DNA from: Bacteroidia bacterium
GTDB lineage: Bacteria > Bacteroidota > Bacteroidia > NS11-12g > UBA9320
Assembly: GCA_017857855.1 (NCBI GenBank)
Contig: JAFMCI010000001.1
Span: 1 to 33,981 of the forward strand
Direction of reading: 5' to 3'
Length of the DNA stretch: 33,981 nt
Shown: positions 1 to 9,483 of the stretch, in pieces
Layout: each line of letters opens with the position of its first letter
How positions within the stretch are numbered: the stretch's first letter is position 1
Notes under the pieces: generated by a model
Database searches by the model: none
What the model saw: the letters and a program-made list of their open reading frames with translations, nothing else
Told to the model about the DNA's origin: nothing
Made by a program: the position numbers and the translations under genes

Positions 1-1309
1 TGTTATTTCCGCCATACAACGGTGATTTTGAAACGGTATTTATGCTAACCAAACCACTTGTTATGTATAGATTTTGTGGAGCAAGGGTATACTTTGATTG
101 ATATTCAGCATATACTAAATTAGAGCTATTGTCCTGATTAGTAGTTGGATCCTTGTTATCTACTTTATTGTTTATGTTTAGATATCGTGTATTTAATGAA
201 TGACTAAATTTTCCTTTGTTCCACGTTAAATAAGGGTCAATGCTAAACCGTGACACTTGGTTATCTGTAGTAGAACTATCTAATGCGGTATATCCTAGAT
301 CATAAGAGTGCCAAAGTAAAAAACTTCCAGAATTTCCTTGTTGATAGGTGGTATTAACACCATAAACCAAATTTTTATCTGCGATTGTTTTTCGAAGCCC
401 AAGTGTGCTTCTGATTCGCTTATCATAGTCACTCATTTTATAGCCTTCGTCATGGAGTGCATTTAATCCAAATGTGACGCCAAGTCCCTTATATGTGCTA
501 GCATGATAAGCTGAAAAATTTGAAACGGTATTTCTTTTATTCCCTTGGTAATGAAGAGATTCTCTCTGAGGAAGGTCGTAAAATCCGGATGAAATAGTGA
601 CTTGTGTGTAGGGATTGAGTGTTGGCTTTTTAGTTTTTAAATTGATAACACCATTCAACGCAGAACTACCATAAATAACGGAACTGGCTCCTTTTATTAT
701 TTCTACGCCATCTAAACCTTCAGTAGGTAAAAAGGTCCAAAGGGGTTGACCAGCATCTCCGCTTAGCATTGGCACACCGTCTATAAGTACCTGAACCCGT
801 GAACCTGCTCCATAACTCCAACCACTTCCGCTTCGTATAGTTGGCTGGTTATCAACAACCTGTACCCCATTTATTCTTCCTATGGTTTCTTCTATGTTGG
901 TGGGAGCGGTGTTGCCTATGAGCTCGGGTTTTATTATTTCAAGTGATACTGTTGCGTTTTTAAGTTGTGATTCTCGTTTGTTTTCAGATACCACAATGGC
1001 ATTAAGCAATCCTGCTGCTTCGTTTAAGATAACCTTATTAATATTTTCATTCACATTGGGAATTATCAATATAGATTCATACCCAATGTGATTTACCTTA
1101 ACTTGCAATAGGTCGGAATAAAATTCAAACACACCTTTTTCATTGCTTATGGCGATTATTTTGTTATCTGTTGGGGAAATAAATTGAACGCCTAACAGTG
1201 GTTGATTGGCGAAGTCTTTAACCGTTCCAAAATACTGAAATGAATTTTGAGAATAGCAGCTAACACTAAAAAGCAATAATAGGGCTTGTGTGATTAGTCG
1301 GGTAGGCAT
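1..1309 (-). CDS. TonB-dependent outer-membrane receptor (carboxypeptidase-like N-terminal domain plus plug domain), C-terminus cut by window edge
   Basis: Absent from the ORF track because it has no stop in the window. Reverse-strand reading from ATG at 1309-1307: MPTRLITQALLLLFSVSCYSQNSFQYFGTVKDFANQPLLGVQF... then NATVSLEIIKPELIGNTAPTNIEETIGRINGVQVVDNQPTIRSGSGWSYGAGSRVQVLVDGVPMLSGDAG...EIIKGASSVIYGSSALNGVINLKTK, a classic plug domain. Confidence 0.93.
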   Translation of the reverse strand, partial: MPTRLITQALLLLFSVSCYSQNSFQYFGTVKDFANQPLLGVQFISPTDNKIIAISNEKGVFEFYSDLLQVKVNHIGYESILIIPNVNENINKVILNEAAGLLNAIVVSENKRESQLKNATVSLEIIKPELIGNTAPTNIEETIGRINGVQVVDNQPTIRSGSGWSYGAGSRVQVLIDGVPMLSGDAGQPLWTFLPTEGLDGVEIIKGASSVIYGSSALNGVINLKTKKPTLNPYTQVTISSGFYDLPQRESLHYQGNKRNTVSNFSAYHASTYKGLGVTFGLNALHDEGYKMSDYDKRIRSTLGLRKTIADKNLVYGVNTTYQQGNSGSFLLWHSYDLGYTALDSSTTDNQVSRFSIDPYLTWNKGKFSHSLNTRYLNINNKVDNKDPTTNQDNSSNLVYAEYQSKYTLAPQNLYITSGLVSINTVSKSPLYGGNN

Positions 1310-1346
1310 ATCTTCGTTTTGCACAAATATATTTAAACGAATCATT

Positions 1347-2063
1347 ATGAAAAGATTTTTACATGTAGCTCTTTTATCTTTGGTAGCCGTTACTTTGGCT
1401 AAAGCTCAAAACTGTAATCCAGACGTTACCATCACCCAACCCGGAGTTTATCCAGAGCAACCGGATACGGCCTATATCAATCAGGCATATGATTTTGTGT
1501 TTCAGGTATTAGCGATTAAGGATACAACAACCATGTTTAATGGCCAGTTGGTTAATGCAGATATAGACTCTGTGAATATTGATAATGTATTGGGATTACC
1601 TGCAGGGTTTTCGTATACCTGTGAACCTGCTAATTGTTCATTTACGCACAAAGCTGTGGGTTGTATAAAGTTATCTGGGAATCCAACATCTGCTCAATCT
1701 GGGGTGTATTCTATTAAAATAGCTACGACGGCTTTTGCCAGTTTAGGTTTTTTCAAATTACCGGTAAAGGATACAGCTGACAATTATTCGCTCGTAATTA
1801 TGGGGTCTTCAGCTGTCTTAGAAAAAAATAAGGAGATAATCAACATCTACCCGAATCCTGCGGTATCAGGTAAGTTTTTAGTAGCTACTTCGTCACCGGC
1901 TAGTTCAATTGAACTCACTGATTTGCAGGGTAAAAATGTGGATTTTAACATAGTAGAAAACAATAATGCTTATAGCTTTGACATTAGTGCATTGCCTAAA
2001 GGTGTTTATCTAATTAATTTAGAAATAGACTATAAAAGGTACACGCACAAGATAATCCATTAG
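1347..2063 (+). CDS. Secreted protein with T9SS type A C-terminal sorting domain
   Basis: The track ORF begins at 1290, but ATG at 1347 gives a signal peptide (MKRFLHVALLSLVAVTLAKAQ). C-terminus IYPNPAVSGKF...LPKGVYLINLEIDYKRYTHKIIH is a typical Por/T9SS sorting domain. Confidence 0.85.
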   Translation: MKRFLHVALLSLVAVTLAKAQNCNPDVTITQPGVYPEQPDTAYINQAYDFVFQVLAIKDTTTMFNGQLVNADIDSVNIDNVLGLPAGFSYTCEPANCSFTHKAVGCIKLSGNPTSAQSGVYSIKIATTAFASLGFFKLPVKDTADNYSLVIMGSSAVLEKNKEIINIYPNPAVSGKFLVATSSPASSIELTDLQGKNVDFNIVENNNAYSFDISALPKGVYLINLEIDYKRYTHKIIH

Positions 2064-2104
2064 CATAATTATATGCAGTAGAGATTACTCTTATCTTTGC
2101 TGCA

Positions 2105-4492
2105 ATGTCAAATACATCTGCATCTCCCGATTCTCTTTCCAAAGATGAATTTATTCAAGAGGTAATTACAGACTATATCATTGCGTACAAAAGTAGGCAA
2201 GCGTCGCTTATTGGTCGGAAAGAAGTACTTACAGGTAAAGCCAAGTTTGGTATTTTTGGAGACGGCAAGGAGGTTGCTCAAGTAGCAATGGCGCGCTATA
2301 TGCAAAATGGTGATTTTAGAGCTGGTTATTACAGAGATCAAACATTGATGTTTGCTCTAGGCTTAAGTGACGTACAAAAGTTTTTTGCCCAACTTTATGC
2401 TCACCCCAGTGTGGAACATGAGCCTAGCAGTGCTGGTAGAAGTATGAATGGGCATTTTGGTACTAGAATGCTAGATGACAATGGAGATTGGTTAAAACAA
2501 ACAGACCGCATTAATATATCATCGGATATTTCGCCTACTGCAGGTCAAATGCCTCGTGTGCTTGGTTTGGCATTTGCTTCCAAAGTGTACAAGGAAAATG
2601 AAAACCTACATCATAAGACAGATTTTTCGGATAAAGGAAATGAAATAGCTTGGGGTACCATTGGAAACGCAAGTACATCCGAGGGTCATTTTTGGGAAAG
2701 TATAAATGCCGCTGGCGTTATGCAAGTTCCGATGTTAATTAGCATTTGGGATGATGAGTACGGTATATCTGTGCATGCAAAACATCAAACCACAAAACAG
2801 AATCTTACAGCTATCTTATCCGGATTTAAGACAGATAAATTTGGTAAAGGAATAGAACTTATAACGGTTAACGGATGGGATTATCCTGCGCTGATGAATG
2901 CTTATAAAAAGGCGTCTGAGGTATGTAGAACAAGTCACACACCCGTAGTAGTGCATGTTAAAGAGCTTACTCAGCCACAAGGTCATTCTACTTCTGGATC
3001 TCATGAGCGATATAAATCTCCAGAAAGATTGGCATGGGAGATAGAACATGACTGTTTGAAACAAATGAGAACGTGGGTTATAAGCACCAAATTAGCCACT
3101 GAAGAGGAAATATCTGCACTAGAACTAGATGCTGAACAAGAAGCTAAAGCCGCAAAAAAGGAAGCTTGGGTAGCATTTACCTCTGAAATAAAACAAGAAA
3201 TAGAAGAGGCTTGTAACATCATTCAAGATGTTGATGCATCCGCTGCAAGTTCACTAAAGGCAATTACAGACGCGGGAAGAAAGGATATTCTTAAAACCAT
3301 ACACGCTATCTTAAGAGCCAACATCGGGAATCACTCCCAAGAAGTAGACTCCCTGAAAGGATTTTACGAAGCGTACTTAGCTAAATATCAAGACGTTTAT
3401 AGCAGCCACTTGCATAGTCAATCGGCCAACAGCGCCCTAAGTATTGCAGAGGTTAAACCTGAATATAACCATGATAGCGAGGAGTTAAACGGCTTTGAAA
3501 TTTTAAACAAAACATTCGATTATTTATTATCAAATCACCCAGAAGTAATTGCATTTGGAGAGGATGTTGGTAAAATCGGAGATGTGAATCAAGGCTTTGC
3601 CGGACTTCAAGAAAAGCATGGAGCAACCAGAGTAATGGATATGGGCATACGTGAGAATACTATCGTAGGCCAAGCTATTGGTGCTTCATTACGTGGACTC
3701 AGACCAATTGCCGAAATACAATACTTAGACTACCTTCTTTACGGCGTTCAAATGATGAGCGATGATATTGCAACGGTTCAATATAGAACTAAAGGTGGTC
3801 AGAAATATCCGCTTATAATACGAACCAGAGGTCATCGACTAGAGGGTATATGGCACAGTGGTTCCCCAATGGGCATGATACTTAATGCTGTTAGAGGAAT
3901 GAATGTATTGGTTCCTCGAGATATGACAAGAGCAGCTGGATTTTATAACACGTTAATGCGAAGTGATGAACCAGCTATAGTAATAGAATGTTTAAATGGG
4001 TACAGGCTTAAAGAGACACTTCCTACAAACTTGACTAGCTTCACCGTTCCCGTAGGTGTGCCAGAAACCTTAATTGAAGGAAATGATGTTACGGTAATTA
4101 CCTATGGATCTTGCGTGCGAATCGCACAAGACGGTATCAAGCTGTTAAACGAAAAGGGAATTTCTGTAGAACTCATAGATGTGCAATCCTTATTGCCATT
4201 TGATGTACACCATAACATTGTAGAATCTCTTAAAAAAACCAACAAAGTAGTTTTTATGGATGAAGATGTAAAAGGTGGCGCTACGGGTTTTATGATGCAA
4301 AAAGTGTTAGAAGAGCAAGGTGGATATCAGTACCTTGACAGTGCGCCTAGAACACTAACTTCTCAAGATCATAGACCTGCGTATGGTACAGATGGTGATT
4401 ATTTTTCGAAGTCAAATCCTGAAGAACTGTTTGATTTAGTGTATGGTATAATGAGCGAATATAATCCGTCTACATACCCTAGTTTTGAATAG
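2105..4492 (+). CDS. Fused alpha/beta thiamine-dependent dehydrogenase E1 (2-oxoisovalerate/branched-chain type)
   Basis: 795 aa. N-terminal E1-alpha (SRQASLIGRKEVLTGKAKFGIFGDGKEVAQ...GYYRDQT...GNASTSEGHFWE) and C-terminal E1-beta (FGEDVGKIGDVNQGFAGLQEKHG...GIRENTIVGQAIGASLRGLRPIAEIQY). Confidence 0.92.
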   Translation: MSNTSASPDSLSKDEFIQEVITDYIIAYKSRQASLIGRKEVLTGKAKFGIFGDGKEVAQVAMARYMQNGDFRAGYYRDQTLMFALGLSDVQKFFAQLYAHPSVEHEPSSAGRSMNGHFGTRMLDDNGDWLKQTDRINISSDISPTAGQMPRVLGLAFASKVYKENENLHHKTDFSDKGNEIAWGTIGNASTSEGHFWESINAAGVMQVPMLISIWDDEYGISVHAKHQTTKQNLTAILSGFKTDKFGKGIELITVNGWDYPALMNAYKKASEVCRTSHTPVVVHVKELTQPQGHSTSGSHERYKSPERLAWEIEHDCLKQMRTWVISTKLATEEEISALELDAEQEAKAAKKEAWVAFTSEIKQEIEEACNIIQDVDASAASSLKAITDAGRKDILKTIHAILRANIGNHSQEVDSLKGFYEAYLAKYQDVYSSHLHSQSANSALSIAEVKPEYNHDSEELNGFEILNKTFDYLLSNHPEVIAFGEDVGKIGDVNQGFAGLQEKHGATRVMDMGIRENTIVGQAIGASLRGLRPIAEIQYLDYLLYGVQMMSDDIATVQYRTKGGQKYPLIIRTRGHRLEGIWHSGSPMGMILNAVRGMNVLVPRDMTRAAGFYNTLMRSDEPAIVIECLNGYRLKETLPTNLTSFTVPVGVPETLIEGNDVTVITYGSCVRIAQDGIKLLNEKGISVELIDVQSLLPFDVHHNIVESLKKTNKVVFMDEDVKGGATGFMMQKVLEEQGGYQYLDSAPRTLTSQDHRPAYGTDGDYFSKSNPEELFDLVYGIMSEYNPSTYPSFE

Positions 4493-4508
4493 ATTGTCTT
4501 AGGACCAA

Positions 4509-4910
4509 ATGCCACTCATCAAAGAAAATCCTAAAACAAAGGTCGTAATAGATCCAGAAATTCTGGAAGAGGTAAGTGAAGAGGCGCAAGTTGTGGTCCA
4601 TTGTTCTTTTTACAATGACCCAACATATTATGAAGGTGACATAGGACTCCGCGTATGGAAAGAAACCTTTATTATTGATGAGCAAACGGGTGTTATAAAC
4701 CAAATGGTTAAAGCATTCAGTATAGTATATCAACCTGAATGGGAATGGATTAAACCAGGACAAACTAAACGTTTCACTATGGTTTTTGATGCATTACCTA
4801 AATCATGCGTTTCATTTACATTAGCCGAAATTATCAACCAACCAGGGCCATTTGTGGTAAAGGGAATTGCACGAAATAACTCGGATATTTACCATGTTAA
4901 ACTAGATTAG
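4509..4910 (+). CDS. Hypothetical protein (133 aa)
   Basis: Complete ORF in tight spacing (16 nt and 10 nt) between E1 and a methyltransferase gene on the same strand; no family recognised. Confidence 0.7.
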   Translation: MPLIKENPKTKVVIDPEILEEVSEEAQVVVHCSFYNDPTYYEGDIGLRVWKETFIIDEQTGVINQMVKAFSIVYQPEWEWIKPGQTKRFTMVFDALPKSCVSFTLAEIINQPGPFVVKGIARNNSDIYHVKLD

Positions 4911-4920
4911 CACAAGAGAA

Positions 4921-5556
4921 ATGAATATACCTCCTGAAATGACGGCTATGTGGAATAGTAGATATGCTGCCAATGAATATGCTTATGGCATGGCTCCTAA
5001 TCAGTTTTTAAAAACAGTATTAGAACAGTATGATAAAGGCGGGGATATTCTATTTCCAGCAGAAGGCGAGGGGCGTAATGCAGTATACGCAGCAACTCAG
5101 AAGTGGAATGTGACAGCATTTGATATCAGTACTGAAGGTCAGAAGAAAGCACTTAAATTGGCAACAGGACAGCAGGTGAAAATCGACTATGAAGTAGGTG
5201 ACTTTATGGAACTCGAACTCAGGAATAAAAAGTTTGACGCCGCCGCCCTTATATACGCTCATTTCCCAACACATTTAATTTCTTTATACCACCAAAAAAT
5301 AGCGGAAATGATTAAACCTATGGGATTGATTATCTTAGAGGGATTTAGCAAGGGCCACTTGCCATTGAGAGAAGAAAATCCAGCTGTAGGGGGTCCAAGC
5401 TCCCTAGATATGTTGTTCTCACTTGAAGGTATTCAGAATGATTTCTCTGGTTTTGAAATAATTTGTTTAGAAGAAGTTGAGATTCAATTAAGTGAAGGTC
5501 TTTACCATAATGGCGCAGGGAAAGTGATACGTTTTATAGGCCAAAAGCCGAAATAA
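4921..5556 (+). CDS. Class I SAM-dependent methyltransferase (TehB/thiopurine-methyltransferase-like)
   Basis: MTAMWNSRYAANEYAYGMAPNQFL...ILFPAEGEGRNAVYAATQKWNVTAFDISTEGQKKA. Confidence 0.85.
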   Translation: MNIPPEMTAMWNSRYAANEYAYGMAPNQFLKTVLEQYDKGGDILFPAEGEGRNAVYAATQKWNVTAFDISTEGQKKALKLATGQQVKIDYEVGDFMELELRNKKFDAAALIYAHFPTHLISLYHQKIAEMIKPMGLIILEGFSKGHLPLREENPAVGGPSSLDMLFSLEGIQNDFSGFEIICLEEVEIQLSEGLYHNGAGKVIRFIGQKPK

Positions 5557-5617
5557 TCAGAGCTTATTAATGCTTTCTATTTTACCTATTGGTTTTGTTA
5601 ATTAGAGTGCTAGAAAC

Positions 5618-6160
5618 TTAGACATCTTCTAATTTTACATTGTGCTCCTTTAGTAGTTTCACATAATCTTCTGATTTAAATGTTTGCTCATTAAATCGTG
5701 CTTTGCGCTGTTTCGCCTCGTCATATCGCCAAATGCTTCTTACATAACGTCTAACACCTTCTGCATTATTTAATATTAAGCCGGGTACATTTACGTTACA
5801 GCCGCTGTCATCTTTGGCAACCATCGTCAAATAAGATGAATTACAATGATTTATCTGTCCGGTTTTTATATCCTCAGATTCTACTCTAACGCCAACCACC
5901 ATAGACGTTTTTCCGGTATAATTAACAGAAGCGCGCAAATGTAACAATTGTCCTACTTCTACTGGATGTAAAAAATCAACCTTGTTAACAGAAGCAGTAA
6001 CACAGTAATGACCACAGTGTTTGCTAGCACATGCAAATGCTATTTGATCCATTAAATTAAGGATATATCCGCCATGTATTTTACCGCTAAAATTAGAATG
6101 AGACGGTAGCATAAGCTCTGTAAGTGTAATTTGGGATTGAGAGCTGGTTTTGTATTCCAT
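5618..6160 (-). CDS. Acyl-CoA thioesterase, hotdog fold (YciA/ACOT-like)
   Basis: LPSHSNFSGKIHGGYILNLMDQIAFACASKHCGHYCVTASVNKVDFLHPVEVGQLLHLRASVNYTGKTSMVVGVRVESED. Confidence 0.88.
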   Translation of the reverse strand: MEYKTSSQSQITLTELMLPSHSNFSGKIHGGYILNLMDQIAFACASKHCGHYCVTASVNKVDFLHPVEVGQLLHLRASVNYTGKTSMVVGVRVESEDIKTGQINHCNSSYLTMVAKDDSGCNVNVPGLILNNAEGVRRYVRSIWRYDEAKQRKARFNEQTFKSEDYVKLLKEHNVKLEDV

Positions 6161-6251
6161 GCTACGAAGATAATAATTCCGCTAGCTTTTGCTCCTGGCC
6201 TAAAGTGTTGTCAGGAGGCAATCTTTGTGTTATAAAGAATGCGAGTAATCC

Positions 6252-7718
6252 TTAGTTTTTATCTAGTTCTGCTAAAAATATTTCTGCTCTGTTTAGGTAG
6301 GCATCCATCTTTGACCCTTCCATCTTCCTAGCCATACTCACCATCATGCTCATACGTCTATTTTTACTAAATTCTTCTTGATTTACGTAAATGAATCTCC
6401 AATATAAGGAGTTCCATATTTCGCACCAGTCTCCCTTGTCGTAGTCGCTCATTTTTAGCACGTAGTTGCTACCACTGCAGTATGGTTTGGTCGTCATTAG
6501 TCCACCATCAGCATACTGCGTCATTCCGTATACATTGGGTACCATTACCCAGTCATAGGCATCCACATACATTTCCATAAACCACCGGTGCACTTCATCG
6601 GGGTCAAATTCGCAGAGTAGCATAAAATTACCAAAAAGCATGAGCCTTTCTATGTGGTGGGAATAACCTGTTTTTAGTAGCTTTTTTATGGTTTCATCTA
6701 ATGGAGTTATGCCCGTATCTCCAGTCCAGAAACTTTCGGGTATTTTTCGAGAGTATCCAAAATGATTCGTAGTTCTTTGTTTTACACCTTCTAGTAAGTA
6801 TACTCCACGAATAAATTCTCGCCAGCCCAGTATTTGACGAATAAATCCTTCAAGGCTATTCAAAGGAAAGTCATACTTTTTATGTGCCTTTAGTACTTCA
6901 TTGATAACCTGCTTAGGATTTAATAGACCTATGTTAAGCATGGGAGTAAGTACCGAGTGCCAAAGCCAGTGTTCCTCTTTAACCATAGCATCCTCGTAGT
7001 CCCCAAAATGCTCAAATCGTTCTTGTATAAATAGATGTAAATGTTCTTCTGCATCAGCATGCGTGATAGCATAGTAAGAATCATCTAATTCTCCATAGTT
7101 GTCTTTGAAATGTTTTTCAACGTATATTTTAGCTTCGTTGACGTAGGTGTTAGAATTGGGAAGTTTTACGTTTGGAATGGGTGTACCCTTAGGCACCTTC
7201 TTTCTGTTTTCGGTATCAAAACTCCATTTGCCTCCTAATGGTTTTTCGTTTTCCTCCAACAAGATGTTATGCTTCTTCCGTGATTCTGTATAGAAGTTGG
7301 CCAAAAAATAACTTTTCTGCTTATTGAGCATTTCTGCTACTTCTGATTCAGTATTTAAAAAGTTGGGATTAGTGTATCGACATAGGGAAATATTAAGCTT
7401 TTTCGCATAACGGTTAAGTCTTCGTTCTAGCAGATAGTCATCGGTAAGGTAGCAATGAATTTCATGGTCTTTTAATTCGGTGATTAATTTCTCAATTCCT
7501 TGATAATCTGTAACTTGAATATATTTTACGATGGTACTACTCGAAATTAAATCCGCATAGTATTTCATACTGGCTCTGTGGAGGAGCAGCTTCTGTTTGT
7601 GAAATTTATAGTGTGTAAAGTAAAGGTGGTCCTCAATTAGGTAAACAACATCACAGTTATTTACTACCTTAGATTCTTTAAACAGCTGATGTGGAAATAC
7701 GAGACCTACTTTGTTCAT
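6252..7718 (-). CDS. Cryptochrome/photolyase family protein, FeS-BCP/CryPro (photolyase-related) type
   Basis: N-terminus MNKVGLVFPHQLF; C-terminus LGWREFIRGVYLLEG...GYSHHIERLMLFGNFMLLCEFDPDEVHRWFMEMYVDAYDWVMVPNVYGMTQYADGGLMTTKPYCSGSNYVLKMSDYDKGDWCEIWNSLYWRF. Confidence 0.9.
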   Translation of the reverse strand: MNKVGLVFPHQLFKESKVVNNCDVVYLIEDHLYFTHYKFHKQKLLLHRASMKYYADLISSSTIVKYIQVTDYQGIEKLITELKDHEIHCYLTDDYLLERRLNRYAKKLNISLCRYTNPNFLNTESEVAEMLNKQKSYFLANFYTESRKKHNILLEENEKPLGGKWSFDTENRKKVPKGTPIPNVKLPNSNTYVNEAKIYVEKHFKDNYGELDDSYYAITHADAEEHLHLFIQERFEHFGDYEDAMVKEEHWLWHSVLTPMLNIGLLNPKQVINEVLKAHKKYDFPLNSLEGFIRQILGWREFIRGVYLLEGVKQRTTNHFGYSRKIPESFWTGDTGITPLDETIKKLLKTGYSHHIERLMLFGNFMLLCEFDPDEVHRWFMEMYVDAYDWVMVPNVYGMTQYADGGLMTTKPYCSGSNYVLKMSDYDKGDWCEIWNSLYWRFIYVNQEEFSKNRRMSMMVSMARKMEGSKMDAYLNRAEIFLAELDKN

Positions 7719-8275
7719 ATTATAATAATACCTTCAGCAGGGTTGCCTATTTCTTGATGTCTGTTCTCTTGGTGTCGAGTCCCGATAAGCAGGGCTATAA
7801 GCGCGTCTACTTGATGCCAATTTTGAGGTTGTTGGGCTAGTACAAAACGTTCTTTATGGTGTAATTCAGCTATGAATAAATGTATATCTACTTTATAATG
7901 AATACTTTGCACTATTTCAGATTGGAAGAAAGCAGGGTATATCTCGTGAAAGGTTAATGGTTTTAAAGCGTGTTTAAGACTCATCGCTCTAGCAGTTAAT
8001 CCTCCTAAAAACATAGGTGACATAGCACGTGTTAATTTATCTGCTTCTCGATAATGATAGCTGTCCCCGTTATTATAATAGGCTGCTGGTAAACTTAAAG
8101 GAGCATCTAAATAGACTATATCCGCTTGTATAGATATCAATTCTTTTCTGAGCCAGGTATCAGCATCTTTTTTTTTATCTACTTGACGAAAAGTGACTTG
8201 GTCATTAGTGTAATGAGCTAGTACAGTATTACCGCTCATTTTAGCTCCATAGTCTATGCCAACTATTTTAGCCAT
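7715..8275 (-). CDS. DUF429-like predicted RNase H-fold nuclease
   Basis: VGIDYGAK at the N-terminus, DIVYLDAPLSLP, FHEIYPA and WHQVDALIALL, the spaced acidic/structural motifs of the DUF429 family. Overlaps both neighbouring genes. Confidence 0.75.
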   Translation of the reverse strand: MAKIVGIDYGAKMSGNTVLAHYTNDQVTFRQVDKKKDADTWLRKELISIQADIVYLDAPLSLPAAYYNNGDSYHYREADKLTRAMSPMFLGGLTARAMSLKHALKPLTFHEIYPAFFQSEIVQSIHYKVDIHLFIAELHHKERFVLAQQPQNWHQVDALIALLIGTRHQENRHQEIGNPAEGIIII

Positions 8276-9483
8276 AGTTTTCTATAGTTACCTTCGCTAT
8301 CATAGCGTTCAGCTTGTAATTTTGTGTTGAACTTTCTGAATGGTCTAGCATCGTGACCAACTCCAGCGATATACATCCAATTTCCCCAGTTACTTGCGGG
8401 ATCATAATCAACCAATAAGCTTTCAAAATAAGCTGCACCCCATCTCCAATCTTGTTTTAAATCGTGTATCAGAAAGCTGGCAGTATTCTGTCTTCCTCTA
8501 TTACTCATCCAGCCTGTAGTATTTAACTCACGCATATTAGCATCAACTAAGTCATCACCGGTATTACCTTGCATCCATTTTTCAAATGCTGCCGTGTTGC
8601 TGGTGTACCGTATTTGTTTTTGCTGAATGCCACCTACTTGAAAAAATAACGATCCCCATAATTGCAGTTGTAATTGAAAAAAATCTCTCCACAGTAATTC
8701 ATAAATAAGCCAATACGTTGATTTATTAGATTCTATTTCTTCTTCGTACCTTACTATATAATCAAAAATAGTACGTGGTGTTATGTTACCAATAGCGAGC
8801 CAAGGAGAAAATCTACTAGAGAAGTCTGTGCCCAACATTCCGTTTCTAGTTAATTCGTAAGTAGATAGAAGTTGAGATTCCGTAAAGTAGTATGTTAACC
8901 TGTTTAAAGCTTGAGTCTCGCCGCCAACTAGTTTATATGTTGTACTTTCAGTTGGAAGCAAGGGTAATTGTATGGTTTCTTGATACGCTCCTTCAGCACC
9001 TACAGCATTTTTAAATTGCGTAAATAGGGACGGCATATTATCCAGGGTAAATGGCAAGTTGTTTTTATCTACCAGAGTAAAATCATCAAATACGTAGGTT
9101 CTTCCGTTAAAAATGGATGTTATCGTTTGCTCAATACTCAGTTCCTCAGTGCCATAAAGTTTTTGGTAACTTAGTACTTCGGTATTTAACATAGTGCTCG
9201 CTATTAATTCTTCCGCACTTTGAAATATATGAAGTTGTACATTTAAAGATGCTAAAGAATCCCGCAGTTCATTGAGTGATTGCTCCAAAAATAATTTACG
9301 GTGATTTCCGATTTTTGGAAATCCCAAGTTGAACACCGATTCTATTTCTGTATCATGCACATAAAATGCAGTGACCGTTGAAAATAAGCCAAGATTTGAG
9401 AAAATGGCATGATCATTTACCCGTTGGTCTTTTCTAAACCAATGGACAATGTTTTTATTTTTTAGTTCTTCTACAACGCTCAC
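8263..9483 (-). CDS. Cryptochrome DASH / deoxyribodipyrimidine photolyase family
   Basis: [15 protein letters not shown] at the N-terminus; [77 protein letters not shown] at the C-terminus. GTG start. Confidence 0.92.
   Translation of the reverse strand: MSVVEELKNKNIVHWFRKDQRVNDHAIFSNLGLFSTVTAFYVHDTEIESVFNLGFPKIGNHRKLFLEQSLNELRDSLASLNVQLHIFQSAEELIASTMLNTEVLSYQKLYGTEELSIEQTITSIFNGRTYVFDDFTLVDKNNLPFTLDNMPSLFTQFKNAVGAEGAYQETIQLPLLPTESTTYKLVGGETQALNRLTYYFTESQLLSTYELTRNGMLGTDFSSRFSPWLAIGNITPRTIFDYIVRYEEEIESNKSTYWLIYELLWRDFFQLQLQLWGSLFFQVGGIQQKQIRYTSNTAAFEKWMQGNTGDDLVDANMRELNTTGWMSNRGRQNTASFLIHDLKQDWRWGAAYFESLLVDYDPASNWGNWMYIAGVGHDARPFRKFNTKLQAERYDSEGNYRKLWLK

Noticed and set aside
882-1091. 69-aa plus-strand ORF near the left edge
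   Set aside because: Antisense to the TonB receptor, which reads open across the whole region on the minus strand.
6194-6222. Possible hairpin CTCCTG...CAGGAG downstream of the photolyase operon
   Set aside because: Only a 6-bp core stem, long loop and no T-run on either strand; not enough for a terminator or RNA call.
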